64,000 nt of DNA from contig NZ_AYKT01000005.1 in the NCBI RefSeq assembly GCF_000496575.1, positions 186,001-250,000 of the forward strand, written 5' to 3'. Source of the DNA: Geobacillus thermodenitrificans subsp. thermodenitrificans DSM 465 (GTDB lineage Bacteria; Bacillota; Bacilli; Bacillales; Anoxybacillaceae). This document shows positions 16,311-26,704 of this stretch, piece after piece (the stretch's first letter is position 1; each line of letters starts with the position of its first letter). The position numbers and the translations under genes are program-made. The notes below the pieces were generated by a model, which did no database searches, was not told where the DNA came from, and saw only the letters and a program-made list of their open reading frames with translations.

Positions 16311-18399
16311 TTGTGCTGATCTCCTCAAGCAACGCATCGCCGTTTTTGCTGACGCGCACATAAGCGAAACGGGCGTTTTCCTGCCATCGCACTCCTGTTT
16401 TTTCCGGCACGAAATACGACTCAATTCCGTATACGACTCGGGTATCATAGAAGGTGCCGCTGATCACAATGTCCCCTTGTTGTCGCGTAAATCCGGGCCG
16501 TTTTTCACCATTGACAGCATACACGCCGGCAAAGCGGTGCACCCCATCCGGCCCTTTTCGCAACAAAACTTGCACCTTACCACTTCCGGCCAATGACCGG
16601 ATCGTGGAAATGTCATAACGCAACTGAATATAATCCCCTTGCAGCACCGAACGCGGATCCACCGGCTCAAGTTCCAACTTTACCACATCACCATACCGCA
16701 ACAAGCGTTCCTTTTGCCATATCGTAACCCCTACAAAAACAAATTGGGCGGCGACAACAATCGCTACGAAAAGTGAAACGCGCCGACGCCAACGCGCTCC
16801 TTCGGATAACACGAGCTGATTTCGCTTTTCCAACCAGACCGCCCACACAAGCAGCACGATCCCAGCAGCTAGTAAACTGATCGATTTATGAAGCAAGTTC
16901 CATGCCAGTTCATAATATTTCAACACAAGATAAAGTGCTGTATACCCCCAAGCAACAGCTCGCTCCTGGCGTCGCTGTTGAAACAAGAAAAAGCCGAGCA
17001 CAGCAACCATGGCGATATTAGAAACAATATATAGTCCATCGGCGGTAAACATGTCAACGCTTGTCGCGATCCCGAGCGCGCCTAGTGCCAACACGAGCGG
17101 GGTGAGAGCTATCTTCCCTCTCCACCGGTCGTATGCGTACAAACCGCCGTTCAACACGGCAAGCGCTAGCAGCACAAGCCGCCCATCTTCAATGGTCAAT
17201 TCAAGTGCCACAAACAAATAGAGCGTCAACGCCACCGTCGTCAACCGGCGCACCCCGTGCTCGAAGGAACGGATCAGTCCGAACGCCAATACAGCAGCAT
17301 AAAGAAACAACACGACCGTCGACACTTCCGGCGCCATCGCCAATCCAAGCCCGTAACCGACTGCAAGCAACGTATAGCGAACAACAGAATTCCACCGTCG
17401 GCCAAGCGAGGCAGGAAGAACAAATCCGAAGATCGAGACGAAAAAGAGCACATACGGCGACCATGATTCCGTCCAAAGGAGATACAAGCCGAGCAAACTT
17501 GCCGTCGCCAACGCCGAAGCCGCAAGCGTAATCACAGCCTGAAACGCCGTCAAAAACCATTTTCCAGCCCGCGTCCCCGACGAAAACAGTCCCGCCCGCT
17601 GCAGAAGCACGATTCCGCCATACAGAACAGCCGCTGCCACTGCAAGCCCAATGAGAAGCAGCCATGTTTCAAAATGATCCACGAGCAGACGAATGTATTG
17701 AATCAGCAAAAACAAGCCGGCAAACAAACTTGTCAGTAACGTGTACGACCGCTGTTTTGAGATCGCAAGAAAGTAATACAGCAATCCGGCTAACAGCGCT
17801 GCATATACGTATGGCCACCAGACATCGCGTCCGTACGAAAAACCAGTGATACCGATCATCAGCAGCCAGCCATGCATGGCCGCATAGGCGAGACGGGCTG
17901 CCCACAGCGAACGGCTCACGCCAAAGAGGGCTCCGTTGACAGCAGCAAACAACAATAGCCAGCCAAACGATGACCATTCCGTCCACTCGATATGGTAAGC
18001 AGAAGGGAAATAATAAAACCAGCAGGCGAGTTGTAGCAACACCACAGCGAGAACTGAAAGCGCTTGGTCTTTGGTCAGCCGCGCCAGCAAGGCGGTCGGC
18101 ACAAGCCAAATGAGAAACAACCAATAACTATCAGCGTGGGAATTATAGATTTGCCCAAGCAATGCCAAGGCAATGCCAAACGACAGCGCCCCGCCAATCA
18201 ACATCCAACGCCCTAAAAAATGATGAAATCTCATTAACACTGCACTAACGACATAAAATCCAGCCATGACGGCGATGCTGATTCCGGCTTTCTCCTCACG
18301 TCCCATCTCAGGCCAGTTGGCAGCAAAAAAATAAACTATGCTGGCAATGAAGCACAACAGCGCCAACGCATACCCTGCTTTCACAACGCGAACTGACAT
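16306..18399 (-). CDS. DUF2157 / GDYXXLXY domain integral membrane protein
   Basis: A 697-residue protein with about 18 membrane helices. The N-terminal third matches DUF2157-type membrane proteins, and the C-terminal extracytoplasmic domain carries the defining motif GDYIQLRY at about residue 586, preceded by ELEPVDPRSVLQ. In many bacteria these two parts are separate adjacent genes; here they are fused. No function is established for the family. Start ATG has AAGGAGA about 11 bases upstream. It is monocistronic, and the PAP2 phosphatase gene lies upstream in the same direction. Confidence 0.75.
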   Translation of the reverse strand: MSVRVVKAGYALALLCFIASIVYFFAANWPEMGREEKAGISIAVMAGFYVVSAVLMRFHHFLGRWMLIGGALSFGIALALLGQIYNSHADSYWLFLIWLVPTALLARLTKDQALSVLAVVLLQLACWFYYFPSAYHIEWTEWSSFGWLLLFAAVNGALFGVSRSLWAARLAYAAMHGWLLMIGITGFSYGRDVWWPYVYAALLAGLLYYFLAISKQRSYTLLTSLFAGLFLLIQYIRLLVDHFETWLLLIGLAVAAAVLYGGIVLLQRAGLFSSGTRAGKWFLTAFQAVITLAASALATASLLGLYLLWTESWSPYVLFFVSIFGFVLPASLGRRWNSVVRYTLLAVGYGLGLAMAPEVSTVVLFLYAAVLAFGLIRSFEHGVRRLTTVALTLYLFVALELTIEDGRLVLLALAVLNGGLYAYDRWRGKIALTPLVLALGALGIATSVDMFTADGLYIVSNIAMVAVLGFFLFQQRRQERAVAWGYTALYLVLKYYELAWNLLHKSISLLAAGIVLLVWAVWLEKRNQLVLSEGARWRRRVSLFVAIVVAAQFVFVGVTIWQKERLLRYGDVVKLELEPVDPRSVLQGDYIQLRYDISTIRSLAGSGKVQVLLRKGPDGVHRFAGVYAVNGEKRPGFTRQQGDIVISGTFYDTRVVYGIESYFVPEKTGVRWQENARFAYVRVSKNGDALLEEISTK

Positions 18400-18617
18400 A
18401 TTCCTCTCTCTCCTTGTGGCGTTTTGCTACTAACATATGCTTGAAAAACTGTCCAAAAGACCACCGGGACGTCCATTCGTTCTTCGTCACGGGACACTAT
18501 CCTTCTAAAGTCTTGCCGGAAGAAAAAACATTGGTGAATCACCGATTCCTTTGCCGTATAAATCTTACATAATTGAAGATCATTTTTTAGAACCATCTTC
18601 ATATTGGAGCGAGCATT

Positions 18618-19229
18618 CTAGCTCTTCCGTTTCTGCTCAATCCGTCTTGCCAATGTCCGGTAACAAGCGAGACAAAAAGCAAGATAAGCTCCTCCAAGCA
18701 AAAACCCGCCGAGCACATCGGACGGATAATGCGCTTGCAAGCTCAATCGGCTCAAACCAGTCAAGAGTGCCAGCAGCGCAAAAACACCGTAAATGGCTGC
18801 CCGTTCTTCGCGCTTTGTACGCGTTTGCGCCAAAAAATACGCCAAAAGCAGCAAATAAATCGTCCCGACCATTGCGTGTCCGCTCGGAAAACTGAACCCT
18901 TCAATTCCAGCATGCGGCGGACGCTCCCGTCCGGCAACGTGCTTGACCCACTCATTGATGCCATACCCTCCGCCAACAGCGACGAGAACTAGCACCATCC
19001 CATACACATCACGGCGGAAAAACCATAAACCGATGACGAGCATCACACTAATTATACCAATTGCCCCTTTACTTCCAAAAAAAGTAAAAGAATCGAGCCA
19101 GTGCCATGGGTCAAACACCCGCAGCCCACCTTCGTCCATTGCTTTTGTCAACCCGACCTCCATGCTGATCCAAACAAGCGAAAAAAGGACCGCACCGGCA
19201 GCCGATATCATCCATAATCGCCGATTCAC
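18618..19229 (-). CDS. PAP2 family phosphatase (membrane lipid or undecaprenyl pyrophosphatase type)
   Basis: The 203-residue, six-helix protein carries all three PAP2 motifs: KHVAGRERP, PSGH in GFSFPSGHAMVG, and SRLSLQAHYPSDV. It dephosphorylates phosphatidylglycerol phosphate, diacylglycerol pyrophosphate or undecaprenyl pyrophosphate at the outer membrane face; the precise substrate cannot be read. Its size and single domain resemble B. subtilis YodM. Start is GTG at 19229, with AAGGAGTGA about 9 bases upstream. Confidence 0.85.
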   Translation of the reverse strand: MNRRLWMISAAGAVLFSLVWISMEVGLTKAMDEGGLRVFDPWHWLDSFTFFGSKGAIGIISVMLVIGLWFFRRDVYGMVLVLVAVGGGYGINEWVKHVAGRERPPHAGIEGFSFPSGHAMVGTIYLLLLAYFLAQTRTKREERAAIYGVFALLALLTGLSRLSLQAHYPSDVLGGFLLGGAYLAFCLACYRTLARRIEQKRKS

Positions 19230-19269
19230 TTCGGTTCACTCCTTGTTTGTTTTTCCTATAAATATTTTT

Positions 19270-19320
19270 CCGGAAAAACAAAAAATCCTCCTTAAAAAGC
19301 AGTACTTTTTAAGGAGGAAG
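19270..19320 (-). terminator. Terminator of the glutamate synthase genes
   Basis: A 14-bp perfect stem (TCCTCCTTAAAAAG and its complement) around a 5-base loop is followed by TTTTTTGTTTTT on the minus strand, just after the small-subunit stop. On the plus strand the same stem by chance places AAGGAGG before an ATG at 19323; that frame is antisense to gltB and was rejected. Confidence 0.9.
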
Positions 19321-19326
19321 CTATGG

Positions 19327-20808
19327 TCACGGCAATTTCGTCTCTCCCATCAAAAAGCGATCAACTTCACGAGCCGCCCCCCGGCCTTCGTGAATCGCCC
19401 AAACGATCAAGCTTTGGCCGCGGCGAGCATCGCCGGCCGCAAACACCCCTTCGATGTTTGTCGTATATTTTCCGTACGGGGCTTTTACCTTATTGTTGGC
19501 CGTTTCCACGCCAAACTGCTTCAACACCGGCTGTTCCGGACCTTCGAAACCGATAGCGATGAAAACAAGATCACACGGCCATACTTGTTCTGTCCCCGGA
19601 ATTTCTTTAAAGATGGCTTTGCCGTTTTCGTCGATGATTTTTTCCATTTGAATTGTATGCAGTTCTTTTACCCGTCCATATTCATCGCCGACGATTTTTT
19701 TCGTCTGAATGCAATATTGCCGTGGATCCACACCGAACTTCGCTTTCGCTTCTTCATATGCGTAGTCAAGCGTAAAGACGAGCGGGTATTGCGGCCACGG
19801 GTTATGGTCTGCGCGTTTGTCTGGCAGGGCCGGATGTTTGCCAAACTGGACAACGCTTTTGCAGCCTTGGCGCAGCGCGGTCGCTACACAGTCAGCCCCC
19901 GTATCACCACCGCCAATCACGATAACATGTTTATCTTTCGCATCGATAAACTGACCATCGGCAAAGTTCGAATCCATTAAGCTTTTCGTCACACCGGTTA
20001 AATAATCCATAGCAAAATGAACGCCTTCCAGCTCCCGGCCTTCAATGACCAAGTCACGCTGCTTTTGTGCCCCGACACACAGCACAACCGCATCATATTC
20101 AGCGCGCAACTCATCGGCGGTGACATCTTTGCCAACCTCGGTGTTCACAACAAATGTAACACCTTCCTCTTCAAGCAAGCGCACCCGCCGCTCGACCACT
20201 TCTTTTTCCAATTTCATGTTCGGAATGCCATACATCAGCAAGCCGCCGACACGATCCGCCCGCTCGTACACCGTCACCGAGTGGCCGGCTTGGTTGAGCT
20301 GGTCGGCACAGGCGAGACCGGCCGGACCGGAGCCGACAATGGCTACCTTTTTTCCAGTGCGCGTTTTTGGGATGCGAGGTTTCACCCATCCTTCTGCAAA
20401 CCCTTTATCAATAATGGCTCGTTCGATTCCTTTAATAGCGACCGCCGGATCGGAGATGGCAACCGTACACGATCCTTCACACGGTGCCGGACAGACGCGC
20501 CCCGTAAATTCTGGGAAGTTGTTCGTTTTCAAAAGCCGGTCAAGCGCTTCTTTCCAACGGCCGCGGTATACTAAATCGTTCCATTCCGGAATTAAGTTGT
20601 GCACTGGGCACCCGGAGGTGAGGCCGTTGAGCTCCAACCCCATATGACAAAACGGCGTACCGCAATCCATACAGCGAGCGCCTTGGCGCGCTAGTACATC
20701 CTCGGAAAACGGTTGTGCATACTCTTTCCAATCTTCAAGACGGGAAAGCGGATCGCGCTTTTTCTCTTCCTCACGAGCGTATTCCATAAACCCTGTTGTT
20801 TTTCCCAC
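19327..20808 (-). CDS. gltB: Glutamate synthase small subunit (NADPH)
   Basis: The beta subunit of NADPH-glutamate synthase passes electrons from NADPH via FAD and iron-sulphur clusters to the large subunit. The N-terminal part carries the cluster cysteines (CMDCGTPFCH, CPVHN, CPAPCEGSC). Then come an FAD-binding Rossmann motif (VAIVGSGPAGLACADQL) and an NADPH-binding one (VIVIGGGDTGADC). Start choice: the frame is open to 20925, but the GTG at 20808 has AGGAGGGG upstream and gives 493 residues, the same length I recall for B. subtilis GltB, beginning with GKTTGFMEYAREE. It lies 143 bases downstream of gltA with a strong hairpin between. Named by B. subtilis usage (gltD in E. coli). Confidence 0.95.
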   Translation of the reverse strand: MGKTTGFMEYAREEEKKRDPLSRLEDWKEYAQPFSEDVLARQGARCMDCGTPFCHMGLELNGLTSGCPVHNLIPEWNDLVYRGRWKEALDRLLKTNNFPEFTGRVCPAPCEGSCTVAISDPAVAIKGIERAIIDKGFAEGWVKPRIPKTRTGKKVAIVGSGPAGLACADQLNQAGHSVTVYERADRVGGLLMYGIPNMKLEKEVVERRVRLLEEEGVTFVVNTEVGKDVTADELRAEYDAVVLCVGAQKQRDLVIEGRELEGVHFAMDYLTGVTKSLMDSNFADGQFIDAKDKHVIVIGGGDTGADCVATALRQGCKSVVQFGKHPALPDKRADHNPWPQYPLVFTLDYAYEEAKAKFGVDPRQYCIQTKKIVGDEYGRVKELHTIQMEKIIDENGKAIFKEIPGTEQVWPCDLVFIAIGFEGPEQPVLKQFGVETANNKVKAPYGKYTTNIEGVFAAGDARRGQSLIVWAIHEGRGAAREVDRFLMGETKLP

Positions 20809-20882
20809 GATGGTTCCCCTCCTTCTCTCCGTATACGGCCTTTCTTCTCTCATGCGACCTTCCCCGCCTGTTTGGCCAGTCA

Positions 20883-20911
20883 AAAAGCGAGCCCCGCGCG
20901 GGCCGCGGGGC
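20883..20911 (-). terminator. Intercistronic terminator-like hairpin between gltA and gltB
   Basis: GCCCCGCG at 20891-20898 pairs perfectly with 20904-20911, and on the minus strand is followed by TCGCTTTTTGA. A second G+C-rich stem (GGCGGC/GCCGCC) lies just upstream in transcription order. Such structures usually cut downstream expression or end 3'-processed mRNAs. Confidence 0.6.
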
Positions 20912-20951
20912 CAAGGCGGCGCCATGGCTGCTGCCGCCCAAAAGGATGGCC

Positions 20952-23900
20952 TTATTTTGCGGCCACTTGCAATACATGGGGGCTGGCGGCAGCCGCTTTT
21001 TTCTGTTTCGCCACCGTTTCAAACGCCGCCATGGCCGCTTCTTCATACGAAAGCCCAGACCGTTCAAGCATTTGAATTGTTTCAATCATCAGTTTGTAGT
21101 TGCGCGGGATCACTTTGACAAACCGCTTCACATAGGCGTTCCACTCGTCAAGTACCAACGCCGCCCGCGGGCTTCCTGTATAGCGGTAATGGTTTTCGAT
21201 CATCCGGCTCACTTCCAAAATTTCTTGCTCGTCTTCGAGCCGTTCAAACGCCACGAGCTCTCGGTTGGCTGTTTGTTGCCAGCTGTCTTCATCAGCGAGG
21301 ACGTAGGCGATCCCCCCTGACATACCGGCAGCGAAGTTTTTGCCGACCGAGCCGAGGATAACAACACGGCCGCCGGTCATATATTCACAACCATGGTCAC
21401 CGACGCCTTCGACAACAGCATGGACGCCACTGTTGCGCACCGCAAACCGCTCGCCGGCGCGGCCGCGAATATACGCCTCGCCACCTGTTGCACCGTAGAA
21501 GGCGACGTTACCGATAATGACGTTATCTGCCGCCGCAAACGACGCCTCATGCGGCGGACGGACGATCACTTTTCCGCCGGAGAGCCCTTTGCCGACGTAG
21601 TCATTTGCGTCACCGACAAGCTCGAGCGTCATTCCTTTCGGCGCAAACGCCGCAAAGCTTTGTCCGGCTGATCCCGTGAAATGGAGGCGGATCGTATCTT
21701 CCGGCAACCCTTCTTCACCGTAGCGCTTCGAGATTTCGCCCCCCGTCATCGCCCCGACCGTGCGGTGGACGTTGTGGATCGCGAGCTTGAGTTCAACCGG
21801 CTCTTGTCGCTCGAGTGCTGGCTGTACTGCTGGCAAAATTTCTTTATAGTCAAGCGTCGTTTCCAAACGATGGTTTTGCCCCTTACCACAAGTGCGCGGA
21901 CCGTCCACTTGGTACAGAAGGCGAGACAAATCGAGATGTTTCGCTTTCCAATGCGCTTTCGCCCGCTCGCTCACTTTCAGGACATCGACGCGGCCAACCA
22001 TTTCGTCGATCGTACGGAAGCCAAGTTCAGCCATAATTTCACGCACTTCCTGGGCGACAAAGTACATGAAGTTGACAACATGGTCCGGATCACCCATAAA
22101 CTTTTTGCGCAGCTCCGGATTTTGTGTCGCTACACCGACCGGACATGTATCTAAATGGCAGACACGCATCATGACACAGCCTAAAACAACGAGCGGTGCC
22201 GTCGCAAATCCGAACTCTTCGGCGCCAAACAGCGCAGCCATCACGACATCGCGTCCCGTCATGAGTTTTCCATCAGTTTCCAAGATGACACGATCACGCA
22301 AGCCGTTAAGCATCAACGTTTGATGCGTTTCCGCCAAGCCAAGCTCCCACGGCAAGCCGGCATGTTTAATGCTCGTTTTCGGGGAAGCGCCCGTGCCGCC
22401 GTCATAACCGCTGATGACGATAACATCAGCATTCCCTTTCGCTACGCCAGCGGCGATCGTGCCGACGCCTGCTTTGGCGACAAGCTTGACACTAATGCGC
22501 GCGTGTTTGTTTGCGTTTTTCAAGTCATAAATGAGCTGAGCCAAATCTTCGATCGAGTAAATGTCATGATGCGGCGGCGGAGAAATGAGCTCCACTCCCG
22601 GCGTCGAGCCGCGCACTTTGCCGACCCACGGGTACACTTTATTGGCCGGAAGCTGGCCGCCTTCACCCGGCTTTGCTCCTTGAGCCATTTTAATTTGCAA
22701 TTCGTCAGCGTTGACTAAGTAATGGCTTTTCACGCCAAAACGCCCGGAAGCGACCTGTTTAATCGCGCTGCGGCGCCAGTCACCGTTTTCGTCTTTCACA
22801 TAGCGGGCCGGGTCTTCGCCCCCCTCACCACTGTTGCTTTTTCCACCGATCCGGTTCATGGCGATGGCGAGCGCCTCGTGCGCTTCTTGGCTGATCGAGC
22901 CAAACGACATCGCCCCTGTTTTGAAGCGGCGGACGATCGACTCGACCGGCTCGACCTCGTCAATCGGCACCGGTTTCCGGTTCAGATCGAAGTCGAACAA
23001 GTTGCGCAAGAATGTCAGCTGTTCTTCATTGGCTAGTTTCGAATATTGTTTATAGAGATTGTAATCATTTTTCCGGCATGCCCATTGCAGCAAGTGAATC
23101 GTCTGCGGATTGAACGCATGGTGCTCGCCGTTGCGTCGCCATTGCAGCTCGCTGCCAGCCTCAAGCACGTTGTCTTCGTGCCGGGCGCCAAATGCCGCTT
23201 CATGGCGCAATTTTGCTTCCTTGGCGATTTCGTCAAGCCCGATGCCGCTAATTTGCGACGCCGTACCAGTGAAATATTGATCGATGACATCCGTGCCAAT
23301 ACCAACCGCTTCAAAAATTTGTGCGCCACGGTAGCTTTGCACGGTCGAAATTCCCATTTTCGACATCACCTTGACGACACCGTCGACTGCCGCTTTCATA
23401 TATGTTTTTACCGCTTCACGATACGACAGGGCGATCGTGCCGTTTTCTGACGCCTGGCGGATCGTCTCAAGCGCCAAATACGGGTTGATGGCGTCAGCAC
23501 CGTAACCGATGAGCGCCGCAAAATGGTGCACTTCGCGCGCTTCGCCGCTTTCGACAAGCAGGCTGACGTTCGTCCGCGTCCCTTTTCGAATCAGGTGCTG
23601 ATGAAGCCCGCTCACCGCAAGCAACACCGGAATTGCCACATGCATTTCATCAACGCCGCGATCCGAGAGAACAAGAAGCGTCGCCCCGTTTTCAACCGCT
23701 TCATCCGCCTTGGCAAACAACTCGTCAAGCGCTTGTTTCAAGTCATCCGTAAACAGCGTTGGCAACACGGCACACGAAAATTCTGGATACGGATTCGCTT
23801 TTAACGCGGCTAATTGCTCATTCGTCAACAACGGCGTCTCAAGGCGAATGCGGCGCGCCGCTTTAGCATCCGGATGCAAAATGTTCCCCTCTTTGCCAAG

Positions 23901-25511
23901 CAGCGTCATTGTCGAGGTAACGACATACTCGCGAATCGCGTCAATCGGCGGGTTCGTTACTTGAGCAAACAGTTGCTTGAAGTAGTTAAACAAGCTTTGC
24001 GGCCGCTCCGACAGCACCGCCAGTGGCGCGTCCATCCCCATCGCACCTGTCGGGTCTTTGCCCTCCCTCGCCATCGGTAAAATCATTTTTTCTACATCTT
24101 CAAACGTGTAGCCGAATGCTTTTTGCAGCTTAATGAGCGATTTCGGCGCTTCAACCGTTTCCGGAACGTTGAAATCATCAAGCGTCACCATGTGCTCATC
24201 AATCCATTGACGATACGGTTGTTGGCTCGCCATTTCTTCCTTAATTTCCTGATCAGAAATGATCCGGCCTTGTTCCAGATCAACAAGCAACATTTTTCCA
24301 GGGCTCAGCCGCTCTTTATACAAAACGTTGTTCGGGTCAACCTCGATGACGCCGACTTCGGATGAGAAAATAATGTAGTCGTCTTTCGTCACATAGTAGC
24401 GCGCCGGGCGCAATCCGTTCCGGTCCAAAATGGCGCCGATCCGCTTGCCGTCAGTGAATGAAATCGCCGTCGGGCCGTCCCATGGCTCCATCAAACAGCT
24501 ATGATACTCGTAAAACGCCTTTTTCATGTCATCCATTTGTTCATCCCAAAACCACGGTTCCGGAATGAGCATCATTGCCACATGAGCTGGATCGCGGCCT
24601 GCCAAGACAAAAAATTCAAACGCATTGTCCAAAATCGACGAGTCACTTCCGTTTGTATCCAAAATCGGTGTCACTTTTTCCAAATCGGCACCGAACGCTT
24701 CTGAAACAAACTGCTTTTCACGCGCTGCCATCCAGTTGACGTTGCCGCGAAGCGTATTAATCTCACCGTTATGGATCAAATAGCGGTTGGGATGAGCCCG
24801 CTCCCAGCTCGGAAACGTGTTCGTGCTAAAACGCGAGTGCACAAGCGCAAACGCCGAGCGGAACCGTTCATCTTGCAAATCCAAGTAAAATGCGTCGATT
24901 TGTTCCGGAGTCAAAAGCCCTTTATAAACGATCGTCCGGCTTGAGAAACTCGCTACGTAGCACTCATTGTTTTCGACGCACTTTTCAAATTGCTTGCGAA
25001 TGACATACAATTTTCGTTCAAACGCCAACTCATCGGAAATGTCATCGCTAGCAGCGACAAACACTTGGCGAATGAACGGTTTGCTTTGCTGCGCCAGTTT
25101 ACCAAGCTTGCTGTTGTCAACCGGCACCGTTCGCCAGCCGAGCAACTGCTGCCCTTCCTGAGCAATAATTTCATTGAATTTTGCTTCATAGTACGCTCGT
25201 TTTTCTTCATTTTCCGGCAAAAAGAGCATCCCGACCCCGTAGCGACCTTTTTCCGGTAAGTTCATTTCGCCGCACACGATTTGAAAGTACTCGTGCGGAA
25301 TTTGCATCATAATGCCCGCGCCGTCGCCAGTTTCCGGATCGCTGCCTTGACCGCCCCGGTGTTCGAGCCGGCGAAGCATATGGAGCGCTTTTTCAATAAT
25401 GTCATGTGACGGTTTTCCTTTTAAATGAGCATAAAACCCGATCCCGCATGCATCATGTTCAAATTCCGGTCGATACAATCCTTGTGCTTCTGGCAATCCG
25501 TAGTGCTTCAT
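20952..25511 (-). CDS. gltA: Glutamate synthase large subunit (NADPH)
   Basis: The alpha subunit makes two glutamates from glutamine and 2-oxoglutarate. Domains in order are a class II glutamine amidotransferase, a central domain, an FMN-binding synthase domain with a 3Fe-4S cluster, and the beta-helix GXGXG domain. Cys22 (in [11 protein letters not shown]) should become the N-terminal nucleophile after removal of a 21-residue propeptide. Cluster cysteines are in [15 protein letters not shown] near residue 1110. Start choice: the frame extends to 25607 across the promoter, but the ATG at 25511 has GGGAGGGG upstream and gives 1519 residues, close to the family length. It is transcribed divergently from gltC through an overlapping promoter region. 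Confidence 0.96.
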   Translation of the reverse strand: MKHYGLPEAQGLYRPEFEHDACGIGFYAHLKGKPSHDIIEKALHMLRRLEHRGGQGSDPETGDGAGIMMQIPHEYFQIVCGEMNLPEKGRYGVGMLFLPENEEKRAYYEAKFNEIIAQEGQQLLGWRTVPVDNSKLGKLAQQSKPFIRQVFVAASDDISDELAFERKLYVIRKQFEKCVENNECYVASFSSRTIVYKGLLTPEQIDAFYLDLQDERFRSAFALVHSRFSTNTFPSWERAHPNRYLIHNGEINTLRGNVNWMAAREKQFVSEAFGADLEKVTPILDTNGSDSSILDNAFEFFVLAGRDPAHVAMMLIPEPWFWDEQMDDMKKAFYEYHSCLMEPWDGPTAISFTDGKRIGAILDRNGLRPARYYVTKDDYIIFSSEVGVIEVDPNNVLYKERLSPGKMLLVDLEQGRIISDQEIKEEMASQQPYRQWIDEHMVTLDDFNVPETVEAPKSLIKLQKAFGYTFEDVEKMILPMAREGKDPTGAMGMDAPLAVLSERPQSLFNYFKQLFAQVTNPPIDAIREYVVTSTMTLLGKEGNILHPDAKAARRIRLETPLLTNEQLAALKANPYPEFSCAVLPTLFTDDLKQALDELFAKADEAVENGATLLVLSDRGVDEMHVAIPVLLAVSGLHQHLIRKGTRTNVSLLVESGEAREVHHFAALIGYGADAINPYLALETIRQASENGTIALSYREAVKTYMKAAVDGVVKVMSKMGISTVQSYRGAQIFEAVGIGTDVIDQYFTGTASQISGIGLDEIAKEAKLRHEAAFGARHEDNVLEAGSELQWRRNGEHHAFNPQTIHLLQWACRKNDYNLYKQYSKLANEEQLTFLRNLFDFDLNRKPVPIDEVEPVESIVRRFKTGAMSFGSISQEAHEALAIAMNRIGGKSNSGEGGEDPARYVKDENGDWRRSAIKQVASGRFGVKSHYLVNADELQIKMAQGAKPGEGGQLPANKVYPWVGKVRGSTPGVELISPPPHHDIYSIEDLAQLIYDLKNANKHARISVKLVAKAGVGTIAAGVAKGNADVIVISGYDGGTGASPKTSIKHAGLPWELGLAETHQTLMLNGLRDRVILETDGKLMTGRDVVMAALFGAEEFGFATAPLVVLGCVMMRVCHLDTCPVGVATQNPELRKKFMGDPDHVVNFMYFVAQEVREIMAELGFRTIDEMVGRVDVLKVSERAKAHWKAKHLDLSRLLYQVDGPRTCGKGQNHRLETTLDYKEILPAVQPALERQEPVELKLAIHNVHRTVGAMTGGEISKRYGEEGLPEDTIRLHFTGSAGQSFAAFAPKGMTLELVGDANDYVGKGLSGGKVIVRPPHEASFAAADNVIIGNVAFYGATGGEAYIRGRAGERFAVRNSGVHAVVEGVGDHGCEYMTGGRVVILGSVGKNFAAGMSGGIAYVLADEDSWQQTANRELVAFERLEDEQEILEVSRMIENHYRYTGSPRAALVLDEWNAYVKRFVKVIPRNYKLMIETIQMLERSGLSYEEAAMAAFETVAKQKKAAAASPHVLQVAAK

Positions 25512-25550
25512 GCTGCCTTCCCCTCCCGTTCCGAATTGTCTGTAATATTT

Positions 25551-25615
25551 ATTGTAGTTTTCAAAATTTATATAAACAATATATAATTTAGATGAAATCA
25601 ATCTCATTTTTCGAT
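25551..25615. promoter_or_regulatory. Divergent gltA/gltC promoters with a GltC box
   Basis: Minus strand, for gltA: TTGTTT (25574-25579), 17 bases, TACAAT (25551-25556). Plus strand, for gltC: a weak TTTCAA (25559-25564), 17 bases, TATAAT (25582-25587). The two promoters overlap. ATCTCATTTTTCGAT at 25601-25615 resembles Box I of B. subtilis GltC (ATCTCATTTTGAGAT, as remembered). Its centre falls about 64 bp before the expected gltA start, as in B. subtilis, and just after the gltC start site, where bound GltC would repress its own gene. Confidence 0.65.
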
Positions 25616-25633
25616 AAAAAAGGGAGGGAGAAA

Positions 25634-26542
25634 ATGGAATTAAGACAACTGCTATACTTCGTCGAAGTTGCCAAGCGCGAGCACGTATCCGAAGCGGCCG
25701 ATGCCCTTCATGTCGCCCAATCGGCGATCAGCCGGCAAATCGCCAACCTTGAAACCGAACTCGGCGTCCAACTCTTTGAACGGGAAGGACGGAATGTCAA
25801 ACTCACCCCCATTGGCCGCCATTTTTTGCCTCATGCGGAAGCGGTGCTGAAAGCGATCGACGATGCCAAGCAACAAATTGAGGAGTATTTGGATCCGGAA
25901 CGCGGAACAATTAAAATCGGCTTCCCGACCAGTCTCGCCAGCCAGATGATGCCGATGGTCATTTCCGCCTTTAAAGCGGAGCACCCAAATGTCTCGTTCC
26001 ATCTTCGCCAAGGAGCATACCGTTATTTGATTGAGGCGGTGAAAAAGCGAGAAATTGATTTGGCATTTCTCGGGCCGATTCCAGCGCGCGAAATCGGTAT
26101 TAAAGGGGAAATTTTATTTTCCGAGCCGTTTTTCGTCCTTTTGCCAAACAGCCATCCGCTCGCCCGTCGCGACCGGATCGTGTTAAACGAACTCCGTAAC
26201 GATCCGTTTGTGACATTTCCAAAAGGATATATTTTGCATCAAATTTTAATTGAGGCCTGTCACCAAGCGGGGTTTGTCCCAAATGTCTCATCGGAAGGCG
26301 AGGACCTCGACGCCATTAAAGGACTCGTCTCCGCCGGCATCGGCGTCACTCTCCTGCCAGAGAGCGCCTTATCGGAAAGCCTTCTCCGTTATGCCGCCAA
26401 AGTACCGCTGGAAATGCCGCAAGTGAAACGAAACGTCGGCATCATCATTTCCGACCATCATGAGCTTGCCCCGTCGGTGAAAGTATTCTACCAGTTTGTA
26501 AAAGACTTTTTCTCCGAGCTGGAGCGGTATCAGCTTGGGTAG
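25634..26542 (+). CDS. gltC: LysR-type activator of glutamate synthase
   Basis: The 302-residue LysR regulator has an N-terminal winged helix ([21 protein letters not shown]...[15 protein letters not shown], about residues 1-60) and a periplasmic-binding-like effector domain from about 90 to the end, including the conserved segment [24 protein letters not shown]. Position, orientation and sequence correspond to B. subtilis GltC, which activates gltAB when 2-oxoglutarate is high and is antagonised by glutamate. Start choice: the frame opens at 25592, but AGGGAGGGAG lies just before the ATG at 25634. Confidence 0.93.
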   Translation: MELRQLLYFVEVAKREHVSEAADALHVAQSAISRQIANLETELGVQLFEREGRNVKLTPIGRHFLPHAEAVLKAIDDAKQQIEEYLDPERGTIKIGFPTSLASQMMPMVISAFKAEHPNVSFHLRQGAYRYLIEAVKKREIDLAFLGPIPAREIGIKGEILFSEPFFVLLPNSHPLARRDRIVLNELRNDPFVTFPKGYILHQILIEACHQAGFVPNVSSEGEDLDAIKGLVSAGIGVTLLPESALSESLLRYAAKVPLEMPQVKRNVGIIISDHHELAPSVKVFYQFVKDFFSELERYQLG

Positions 26543-26549
26543 AAAGCAT

Positions 26550-26586
26550 GAAAGAAAAAAGAAGGGGAGACGATTCTTCCCCTTCC
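26550..26586 (-). terminator. Terminator between the convergent gltC and namZ genes
   Basis: Stem GAAGGGGA/TCCCCTTC (26561-26568 and 26578-26585) followed by TTTTTTCTTTC on the minus strand. It probably ends the amiE-nagZ-namZ message and may stop gltC from the other side. Confidence 0.7.
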
Positions 26587-26704
26587 TCCTTATCTCGCGA
26601 TTTTGGCCATCGCTTCACAAGCACGCATCATTTCTTCTTCATGGTTCGCCCTGCGCTGGCTTCAACGGCAGCGATATATACTCCTTTTCACAATAAAATG
26701 CTAC

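Noticed and set aside
19323-19556. 77-codon plus-strand frame with AAGGAGG and ATG
   Set aside because: The ribosome-binding-like sequence is one arm of the glt terminator and the frame is antisense to gltB; it has no protein-like composition.
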